Source: Fructobacillus papyriferae (lineage in GTDB: Bacteria; Bacillota; Bacilli; Lactobacillales; Lactobacillaceae). Taken from it: a stretch of DNA of 64,000 bases. The stretch lies in assembly GCF_018437225.1 (NCBI RefSeq), contig NZ_JAAMFI010000001.1, positions 682,001 through 746,000 of the forward strand, in the 5' to 3' direction. This document shows positions 17,804 through 24,741 of the stretch, one piece after another. The notes beneath the pieces were generated by a model that worked only from the letters and a program-made list of their open reading frames with translations, had not been told where the DNA came from and searched no databases. The position numbers and the translations under genes were made by a program. Position 1 is the first letter of the stretch, and every line of letters starts with the position of its first letter.

Positions 17804-19186
17804 TTATGACCGGTTGCGGTGCTTGATAAAATAGAAAACTAACACAAGCGCTAGCAAGGAGAAACCAATCAACAGTGGAATCTGCGTGTCCGGGTTGATG
17901 GTCATGAAGACCAGCGTAATGATCAGCATGAACATGGCAAAGTAATTGGAGATTGGCGAGAGGGCCAACTTGAACGGGTGCCCCTCCAAATACTCTGGGT
18001 GTTCCTTTCGGAACTTAATTTGTGACCAAAGAATAACAAACCATGGGACCATTCCTGGCAAAGTCGAGGCCGAGTAGACCATGACAAAAATCTTCGATGA
18101 GTCGTGCCAGATCAATGGCAAAATGGCATTCAACACAATGCCAAGCAAGATACCGGCTGACATAGCCAAAACGGCGACTTCAGGAACACGACGCTTTGAC
18201 AGCTTCAAAAACTTTGGTGAAATTTCCTTGTTCATGGCAAGCGTGTAGAGCATTCGAGAAGATGAGAAGAGACCAGAATTCAAAGCCGAAATGGCCGCCG
18301 TCATCATGACGAAGTTGATGATTCCGGCTGCGGCCGTAATTCCAACACGAGCAAAAGTTTCAACGAACGGTGAGCCCACCTGGTCCAACTGATTCCATGG
18401 GTAAATCGTGATAATGACAAAGATGGACCCAACGTAGAAAATCAAGATTCGGGCCACAATTGACTTGATGGACTTCACGATGGCCACCTGTGGATCCTTG
18501 GCTTCACCAGCCGTGATGCCAATCAATTCAATAGCCTGGTAAGAAGTCATGACAATTGACAAGGCGAACATGAAGCCCTTAATGCCACCAGCAAAGAAGG
18601 AACCATGTGACCAAAGGTTTGAAAAGCCAAGCGGGTGACCGTGGTTACCAACACCAAGCAAGATGACCAAGAAGCCCAGGATAATCATGAAGACAATCGT
18701 CAAGACTTTAATCAAAGAGAACCAAGATTCCATGGAACCATAAGCCTTAACTGTGACCAAGTTAGCAGCCGTTAAAGTTGCCAAAACGATCACACCGGTT
18801 ACCCAAGTTGGAATACCTGGCCACCAGTAATCGAGATAAACACCAACGGCAATGGTTTCAGAAATTCCAACCATCAGCCACTGAATCACGTTGGCCCAGA
18901 CCGTCAGATACCCGGCTGCTGGGTGAATGTAGTGTTTGGCATAGTTGGCAAAGGAACCAACTTCGGGATCGATGTAAAGCATTTCACCCAGGGCCCGCAT
19001 CACAATATAAAGGACTAAACCTGAGATCAGGTAGGCCAAAATGACGGATGGACCGGTCCAGGCAATGGTTGAAGAGGCCCCCATGAAGAGACCAACACCA
19101 ATTGTGCCCCCCAATGCAATCATTTCCATTTGGAAAGATGAAAGGGAGCGATTTAATTCTTTATTATTTTCTGCCATGAAAGACAC
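17804..19186 (-). CDS. Amino-acid permease (APC superfamily, AAT-like), T-box controlled
   Basis: A proton-coupled amino-acid importer of about 460 residues with 12 hydrophobic segments. The first segment holds the signature ALGGTIGVGLFMGASSTI, and the family block PEVGSFANYAKHYI follows. A T-box leader (19222-19467) lies directly upstream, so expression rises when a particular tRNA is uncharged. The substrate should be that amino acid; the specifier region allows ACU (Thr) or GAC (Asp), and I could not decide. In-frame alternative start: the ATG four codons downstream, MAENNKEL. Confidence 0.9.
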   Translation of the reverse strand: MSFMAENNKELNRSLSSFQMEMIALGGTIGVGLFMGASSTIAWTGPSVILAYLISGLVLYIVMRALGEMLYIDPEVGSFANYAKHYIHPAAGYLTVWANVIQWLMVGISETIAVGVYLDYWWPGIPTWVTGVIVLATLTAANLVTVKAYGSMESWFSLIKVLTIVFMIILGFLVILLGVGNHGHPLGFSNLWSHGSFFAGGIKGFMFALSIVMTSYQAIELIGITAGEAKDPQVAIVKSIKSIVARILIFYVGSIFVIITIYPWNQLDQVGSPFVETFARVGITAAAGIINFVMMTAAISALNSGLFSSSRMLYTLAMNKEISPKFLKLSKRRVPEVAVLAMSAGILLGIVLNAILPLIWHDSSKIFVMVYSASTLPGMVPWFVILWSQIKFRKEHPEYLEGHPFKLALSPISNYFAMFMLIITLVFMTINPDTQIPLLIGFSLLALVLVFYFIKHRNRS

Positions 19187-19221
19187 TCCTAAATTTCAGT
19201 TCGTCGTTATCCTGTGTTAAC

Positions 19222-19467
19222 AAAAAAAGGCGCCCCTAGCCAAAAAGCTAGGGACGCCGGCGCGTGGTACCACCCAAATTTGCTACGTTAACACACGTAA
19301 CCTTAATCTGACCGAGGTAACGGTTGGTCAAACCGGGCATACTTTCACGCGCTACTCGTATGTCATCAACAAGAGGTAGTCTTCAATCGATCCGGCCGCC
19401 ATTCTCACCAACCATGACGTCGCTTAATGCCAGAACCGATTTACTCGTCCTCTTTCATGTTGTGTCT
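19222..19467 (-). promoter_or_regulatory. T-box riboswitch leader of the amino-acid permease
   Basis: The minus strand carries the T-box core TTTGGGTGGTACCACGCG (19280-19263), then a GC-rich terminator hairpin with seven T (19260-19222). Stem I closes by AAGAGG (19454-19449) with CCTCTT (19376-19371). The loop has AGTA on the 5' side and GAAGACTA on the 3' side (19384-19377). Counting one base before the stem, as in glyQS leaders, gives ACU (Thr); reading directly after GAA gives GAC (Asp). The UGGU in the core suits a tRNA with discriminator A. Confidence 0.85.
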
Positions 19468-19496
19468 ATCATATAGGATACCATCTTCCTTTGCAA
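19468..19496 (-). promoter_or_regulatory. Promoter of the T-box leader
   Basis: TTGCAA at 19496-19491, a 17-bp spacer and TATGAT at 19473-19468 on the minus strand, just upstream of the leader. Confidence 0.7.
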
Positions 19497-19570
19497 GCCT
19501 TTTTCAAGAAAAATGAAAGAAAAATGAAAAAAACTAGAGCGTAACCTTCCGCTCTAGCCAAAACTACAAA

Positions 19571-20179
19571 TTAATATTTTACGTAGAACCCTGCCCATGA
19601 AATTAGGAACCGATTACTTGCCCACCGCACTTGCTTAGCACGTCTGCGCGATCTCGCAATCGCTTTACGGATTAAATTGCTATCCTCATAACTTTCGATT
19701 TCATTTTTTTTGATATATAAAATCTTTTGCTCATTCCGCTTTTTGATATTTATTAGGACAATCCCATAGGTGTCGTCATACTCAATGATTCCCCATGTCC
19801 AGTAGTATGATGGTTGACGAAAAAGGGCAACAAAGACACCAAAAGTAGTGAATCTATAAAAAACATTTTTCCTGTTTTCTTCTAGCCACTCTTTTGTCTG
19901 AGAAAAACCAGATAGCATGGATACAGATTGCTCGTTAATTTTAGGAATGATCGAAAAGAAAGGTTTAAGCAATAAAAGCCGGCCGACTAATACAGGGTCA
20001 GCAACACAGATAAGTAAGCTATATTCCCAAAAAAGGTAGGGCTGATTCATGTACATGAATGGAATAAAATTACTATATGCAACAAGCACAAGGGCGAAAA
20101 TGATCCATTTTGTATTCTTTTTTCTTTTCAATAGTAATTCATTTTTTATTTTTAAAAAATCAGACAAATGATACTCCAA
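19571..20179 (-). CDS. Orphan membrane protein of unknown function
   Basis: I do not recognise this 202-residue protein. Two hydrophobic segments (about residues 23-45 and 48-72) follow a lysine-rich start, and the rest is hydrophilic with a basic tail (RKAIARSRRRAKQVRW). Base composition is more AT-rich than neighbouring core genes. It lies 15 bp downstream of the broken DUF1906 gene on the same strand, in an accessory stretch ending at tRNA-Lys. It may be a passenger of the same transferred segment. No ribosome binding site of note. Confidence 0.5.
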   Translation of the reverse strand: MEYHLSDFLKIKNELLLKRKKNTKWIIFALVLVAYSNFIPFMYMNQPYLFWEYSLLICVADPVLVGRLLLLKPFFSIIPKINEQSVSMLSGFSQTKEWLEENRKNVFYRFTTFGVFVALFRQPSYYWTWGIIEYDDTYGIVLINIKKRNEQKILYIKKNEIESYEDSNLIRKAIARSRRRAKQVRWASNRFLISWAGFYVKY

Positions 20180-20194
20180 CTATACATAAATAAT

Positions 20195-21411
20195 CTAAAT
20201 CGGTGCAACAAAAAAGATAAGAATCAAAGCAATCACAAATCCTACACCGGCAATACTACTTGTTTGAAAACTAGCAGGAATTTGTCCCACACTTTGCAAA
20301 ATTGATGAAATTGCACTCATCAATCCGAATAAAGCTTGCCCAATCAGATTTAGGCCACCTTCAAGCAAAGCAATCATGCTTTTAGAAGATTTTTGCAACG
20401 CATTAGTCGTTGGCTTAACCGCTTCTTCTAACAACTCATTTTTAATCTTGCTCCAATTAAATTCAACATCAATAACAACAACATCATGATTAGAGAAGTC
20501 ATCACCTTGTGGGCGAAGTTTTTCATCCGAAATTTCAATTGAAACCTTATTCAGATAGTGAGAATTTTTCTCCATTTCTGCGTTAATTGTAACATAACCC
20601 GATTCTAAACCGGCCGTGAATTTATTTAACAGTTGATTCAACTCACTAGAAACGTGCACACCGCCCTTTGCAAAATCCATTGAAATAGATGAATCAATTT
20701 TTCCATTCTTGATCGGATAAGAAAAAGTAATATCATTGTCTGTATTTACAGAAGTGACATTTTTGTAGGAAACAGATACCTTCATCATCGCATCATTGAT
20801 TAACACGTAAGGCTTTCCGTTTAACTCTACTTCATGCGTTCCAATTAACTGCTTCATCACTTTCCAGTTGGAGTCCTCAATCCAGTTTGTTGGCTGGCGA
20901 CTATCCACTAGATTAGTAACCCCTTCGTCTTCATATGAGACACCAACCTTGTCACGAGCTGGCAGATTACCTTCAGAGCCAACTTCATCGAATTGATGAA
21001 GGCCCAGTTAAGGGGTTGGGAGAATCCGAGGTTTCCTGAAAACCCAGTCGACATATTCGATACGTAGGAATACTTTACAGCTGACACAGCATCTGAAACC
21101 ATCAGGCAGGTGTTTCGTGGACCATACACACCAATCTTGTAGTGATTCATGACGGAGGCGACACCCTTAAAGTAAGGAATCGCATTGGCCAAGTTTTCAT
21201 CTTCGGTCATGTCAGTATCAACAGCGAAGTAAATGGTATGGCCGTCAGGAATACCGAGTTCTAGTGCGGCATTACGAGCCTTACGACCATCGGATTGACC
21301 GGAAGAGTAAGTATAATCGTCAATATCTCCGGTATTATCTTGATCGATTGGAACTAGATGAAGACCAGCATTCAGAATATTCTGGGTGGCAAAAACCGTT
21401 ATCGCGGTCAA
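20195..21411 (-). pseudogene. DUF1906 (glycoside hydrolase-like) protein gene, truncated and frameshifted
   Basis: Two adjoining frames form one broken gene. The upstream frame (20908-21411) has the DUF1906 core, with IYFAVDTDMTEDE and YKIGVYGPRNTC. Near 20995-21003 one base appears lost: after the QPLNW codons the sense continues one frame over as HQFDEVGSEGNLPARD and runs straight into the 237-codon frame 20195-20908, which ends in a hydrophobic membrane segment. The 5' end is also missing, since an in-frame TGA lies two codons before the first usable start. The ancestor was probably a membrane-tethered wall-associated protein. DUF1906 assignment is by motif resemblance. Confidence 0.65.
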
Positions 21412-21518
21412 TATTCAACCTATCAAAATGAGTAATGTGAAATTTGTATCTAAAACCCCCTTCATGATAAAATTATTCTAAATTAAACGTATTTCAAAGA
21501 ACTATAGAAAGGGAATCC

Positions 21519-21965
21519 ATGGTAAAAAAAGCCATTTCAATCGTTTTATCATTTGTGCTCATTAGTACTGTTTTTATTCTAAAAAACATCAATACTACCG
21601 TCCTTGCAGACGATACGCTTTCACCAGATGAAGCACGGAGAACGTTGATTCATTCGCTCCCTGTTCCTGCTGGTGTTTCAAAAGAAAACTTTTATTACTA
21701 TGCAAACTATGCCAATGTGATTTCCCTTCCAGATCAAGATATTGCGGATGACTGTCTAGTATTCAAAGATACTCAATCAAACGTTCTAATTGGAAACACA
21801 TTCCATCTGTTGGAAAAAGATTCTGATGGCCACGTCCTTCGTCATCTTGATGTAAAAGATGGTCAGTTCCACCTGACCACCGTTGGCGAGTTAAAAACGA
21901 TTTTAGAAACCGTGAAAACCAACTACCCTTGGCTGATGAACGCCCAGCAGAACGACGATGCATCG
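21519..21965 (+). CDS. Small exported protein of unknown function
   Basis: I do not recognise this protein of about 149 residues. It has a clear signal peptide: a lysine start, a hydrophobic core (about residues 5-22), and a likely cleavage after VLA at about residue 30, so the mature part is secreted. The mature part is acidic, without cysteines or anchor motifs. AAAGGGAA lies before the ATG. It is transcribed away from the broken DUF1906 gene and followed by its own terminator. It belongs to the same AT-richer accessory stretch. Confidence 0.65.
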
Positions 21966-21966
21966 T

Positions 21967-21997
21967 AAAAAGCCCCTGAACTTTCTTAGGGGTTTTT
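21967..21997 (+). terminator. Terminator after the small exported protein
   Basis: AAAGCCCCT pairs with AGGGGTTTT around a 10-base loop, followed by T residues, directly after the stop codon. Confidence 0.75.
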
Positions 21998-22018
21998 ATT
22001 TAGCAATTTTCCCAAAAC

Positions 22019-22053
22019 AAAAAGCGTCCGACATTTCTGTCGAACGCTTTTTT
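22019..22053 (-). terminator. Terminator downstream of tRNA-Lys
   Basis: Arms AAAAAGCGTNCGACA and TGTCGNACGCTTTTT around TTTC. It lies about 35 bp past the tRNA 3' end on the minus strand. Confidence 0.8.
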
Positions 22054-22087
22054 GGAATCTCCCAAGGTCTCCTGATAAGAATATCAG

Positions 22088-22161
22088 TGCTTCCGCTCGG
22101 ATTCGAACCGAGGACCTTGGGATTAAAAATCCCCTACTCTAACCAACTGAGTTACGGAAGC
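22088..22161 (-). tRNA. tRNA-Lys (anticodon UUU)
   Basis: A 74-nt cloverleaf on the minus strand. Acceptor GCTTCCG/CGGAAGC, D stem ACTC/GAGT, T arm CTCGG-TTCGAAT-CCGAG and discriminator A. The anticodon loop TTTTTAA gives UUU. The top pair of the anticodon stem is a G27-A43 mismatch. CCA is not encoded. It borders the accessory stretch 19.5-22 kb. Confidence 0.9.
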
Positions 22162-22242
22162 AATCAGTGCGTTAACACATTTATATAGTTTACCGAAGGA
22201 CCTTCCAAAAAGCAAGGGTTTTTGGAGGACTTTTTAGTAAAA

Positions 22243-22794
22243 TTAATTCTCGGCGTCACCATCTGAAAGATCATCCAAGTCGTCAGATCCGGCCAACTCC
22301 GTCAAATGTTCGTCAATGGACTCATCCTTTGAGTCTTCATCATCGGCGTCATCATCGTCGTCGGTTTTTTCTTCTTCTGGTACGTCATCAAAGTCATCGT
22401 CTTCTGGATCATCATCGTTGTAATCGATGACGTCATCATCGTTAGCGTTATCCGCAAAGACATTGACCTTTTTGGCAGCCTTCTTTTTCTTCTTTGGCTT
22501 TTCTTCTTCGTCATCGATTTCGTGAATGGATTCATCGATGGCATCAACTGGGTACCAGGCACGCAATGCCCATTCGTTGTTTCCAAGGGAAATGAATGAA
22601 CCGTCTGTGTTCAAGTCCGTGTAGAACTGTGACAGACGTGACTTGAAGCTCTCGTCATCGACTCCCAGGAAGTTTTCGATGGCTTGAACCAAATCAGCAA
22701 AGGCCATGGCCTGCTTTTGCTCGGATAGGATGGCAGTGGCGATTTCCACCAGGGCCATTTCTTCTTTTAGTTGACCGTTTTCAATTTGTGACAT
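22243..22794 (-). CDS. rpoE: DNA-directed RNA polymerase delta subunit
   Basis: The delta subunit binds RNA polymerase of Firmicutes, raising promoter selectivity and recycling. 183 residues: a folded N-terminal HARE-HTH domain (about 1-95, with SFKSRLSQFYTDLNTDGSF and WALRAWYP), a lysine-rich link (PKKKKKAAKK), then a long disordered tail made almost wholly of Asp and Glu, which mimics nucleic acid. Length is typical. The gene stands alone between tRNA-Lys and the DUF1934 gene. Confidence 0.95.
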   Translation of the reverse strand: MSQIENGQLKEEMALVEIATAILSEQKQAMAFADLVQAIENFLGVDDESFKSRLSQFYTDLNTDGSFISLGNNEWALRAWYPVDAIDESIHEIDDEEEKPKKKKKAAKKVNVFADNANDDDVIDYNDDDPEDDDFDDVPEEEKTDDDDDADDEDSKDESIDEHLTELAGSDDLDDLSDGDAEN

Positions 22795-22837
22795 GGCTGA
22801 TATCCTTTCGCGCTTCTAACTAGTTAACTATACTGAA

Positions 22838-23260
22838 TTATTGGACAAAATGCAAGGAAACCTGGTATTGACCAACAACTCGACCATTGGCTGACAGGCT
22901 GTAGTCCAACAGAACTTTTCCTTCTTTGCCCACTTCGTCAATGCTGACCAGAAAATCCTTCGTATTGGTGGCCAAGATGAACATCCCCGCCGCCGTTTGG
23001 TATGGCTGATTATCGACTAAGCCTTTTTCAAAGACCAAGCGGGTCTTGGTCACGTTCGAGCGAGTAATCGCTACCCGGTCATCTTCGATCTTGACCAGGA
23101 CTTTGGTGACCGGTTGTTCGGGCAACGCCTCATCATAGGTCAAATACCAGGCTGCGCCCTTTTGAACGAGCTGGCCGGAGGCTGTCACCTCGTAGGATTC
23201 ATCCCCGCCATCTTGATAAATTTTGGATTGAAAGGTCACCTTGACGGTTTGTCCAGCCAT
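22838..23260 (-). CDS. DUF1934 (YwiB-like) beta-barrel protein
   Basis: About 140 residues, the usual size for this family of small calycin-like beta-barrels whose role is unknown. The start ATG at 23260 follows GAGG by 7 bases and gives MAGQTVKVTFQSKIYQDG. An in-frame extension to 23404 would overlap the promoter and start of the divergent HD gene and is not family-like. Conserved features: the late YSLSANGRVVGQYQVSL strand pair. Confidence 0.75.
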   Translation of the reverse strand: MAGQTVKVTFQSKIYQDGGDESYEVTASGQLVQKGAAWYLTYDEALPEQPVTKVLVKIEDDRVAITRSNVTKTRLVFEKGLVDNQPYQTAAGMFILATNTKDFLVSIDEVGKEGKVLLDYSLSANGRVVGQYQVSLHFVQ

Positions 23261-23326
23261 GTTTTGCCTCATTTTTCGCAAGTTTTTCTTCTTTCTATTA
23301 TAATAGGTATATCGACGAAGGGAAAG

Positions 23327-24679
23327 GTGAAAGTTTTGCAAAAATTGGCCCAAGAAAAAGTCCTCCGGGACCCGATTCATGACTTTATCCATATCCAAGA
23401 TCAACTGATCTTAGACCTGATTAATACCAAGGAATTTCAGCGACTCCGCCGCGTGCAACAACTCGGCGTCGCCAACACGATCTTCCACGGCGCAACTCAC
23501 GATCGGTTTGGCCACTGTACCGGGGCCTATGAACTAGCCCGGCGTGTAACCGATTACTTTGGGCGCTACTATGCGACCAAAGAAGCTGGTGACGGGTTGT
23601 GGAATCCAGAAGAACGCATGGTCACTTTGGCCGCTGCTCTTTTGCACGATGTCGGCCACGGGGCTTTTTCACATACCTTTGAACATCTCTTCCATACGGA
23701 TCACGAAGCGATGACCCAACAGATTATCATGGGCGACACCGAGATTCACCAGGTTTTGCTCCAAGAGGGGCCTGACTTTCCAAATAAAGTTGCCTCTGTC
23801 ATCGCCAAAACATATGAAAACCAACAAGTCGTCCAGTTAATTTCTTCCCAGCTGGACGTCGATCGGATGGATTACCTGTTGCGCGATGCCTACTACACGG
23901 GCGCTTCTTATGGTGAGTTCGACCTGTCGCGCATTTTACGCATGTTGCGTCCTTGCGAACGTGGCATTGCGGTGAACATTGGCGGCATGCATGCAGTCGA
24001 ATCCTACCTGGTTGCCCGCTACCAAATGTACTTACAAGTGTACTTCCACCCCGTTTCTCGTGGGATGGAAATTTTGCTGGAGCACTTGCTCGGCCGGGTT
24101 AAGGAACTCTTGGCTTCCGGTAAGGAGCCACAATCTTTGGTTGGCCCTCTTTTGGCACCGGTCTTTCAGCCCGATCATGATCTAACGGTAGCCGAATACT
24201 TGCGTTTGGATGACAATCTTTTCTTAACAGCGATCAACGGCTGGCAGGATTCGGACGACACGATTTTAGCTGACCTGTCCCAGCGTTTCTTGGGTCGCAA
24301 GCCATTAAAGTCCATTCAGATCAACGAGCAATCGGCACCACAATTAGACAGTTTGGAAACGATTGTCAAAGAAGCCGGCTTCGATCCCCGTTACTACACA
24401 GCTCGAAACGACGCTTATGATCTGCCATACGACGACTACAAACCCGCATCAAAGAAGCCTCGGACTCAGATCGAACTTGTTTTGGCCGACGGTAGCCACC
24501 GCGAGCTGTCCGAACTTTCCACTTTGGTCGGTGCCATTAAGGGAAGAGCTTCACTGGACCAGCGCTTCTTCTTCCCACGAGAAATGTTGGACAATGGTCC
24601 AGACGACCTCTTCACCGAGGTCCACACCGACTTCCAATCCTTGATTAAAAACGACACCTTTATTCCGGGTGAAGATTAA
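23327..24679 (+). CDS. HD-domain phosphohydrolase (YwfO-like)
   Basis: A cytosolic metal-dependent phosphohydrolase of the dNTPase/(p)ppGpp hydrolase superfamily. About 450 residues with the complete HD signature: the first histidine near THDRFGHCTGAYELA, then LLHDVGHGAFSHTFEH, and a later aspartate in SSQLDVDRMDYLLRDA. Homologues in lactic acid bacteria and Bacillus sit as single genes. A GTG at 23327 (after GAAGGG) or a TTG at 23336 (after GAAAGG) could be the start. A longer frame from 23114 would run through the divergent promoter (TATAAT at 23299) and is rejected. Substrate unknown. Confidence 0.85.
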   Translation: MKVLQKLAQEKVLRDPIHDFIHIQDQLILDLINTKEFQRLRRVQQLGVANTIFHGATHDRFGHCTGAYELARRVTDYFGRYYATKEAGDGLWNPEERMVTLAAALLHDVGHGAFSHTFEHLFHTDHEAMTQQIIMGDTEIHQVLLQEGPDFPNKVASVIAKTYENQQVVQLISSQLDVDRMDYLLRDAYYTGASYGEFDLSRILRMLRPCERGIAVNIGGMHAVESYLVARYQMYLQVYFHPVSRGMEILLEHLLGRVKELLASGKEPQSLVGPLLAPVFQPDHDLTVAEYLRLDDNLFLTAINGWQDSDDTILADLSQRFLGRKPLKSIQINEQSAPQLDSLETIVKEAGFDPRYYTARNDAYDLPYDDYKPASKKPRTQIELVLADGSHRELSELSTLVGAIKGRASLDQRFFFPREMLDNGPDDLFTEVHTDFQSLIKNDTFIPGED

Positions 24680-24712
24680 AAAGCGGCCCAATTCATCCAC
24701 ATATGACCCAAT

Positions 24713-24740
24713 AAAAAAACGCCCTCACGGGCGTTTTTTA
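24713..24740. terminator. Bidirectional terminator between HD gene and pepN
   Basis: ACGCCC-TCA-GGGCGT type stem with A7 and T6 flanks; serves both converging genes. Confidence 0.85.
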
Positions 24741-24741
24741 T

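Noticed and set aside
22302-22586. Met/Lys/Thr-rich frame inside rpoE
   Set aside because: It is the shifted reading of the Asp/Glu tail codons of RpoE, a low-complexity shadow.
23114-23326. N-terminal extension of the HD protein
   Set aside because: It would run through the promoter and the divergent DUF1934 gene; the GTG at 23327 or TTG at 23336 has a ribosome binding site.
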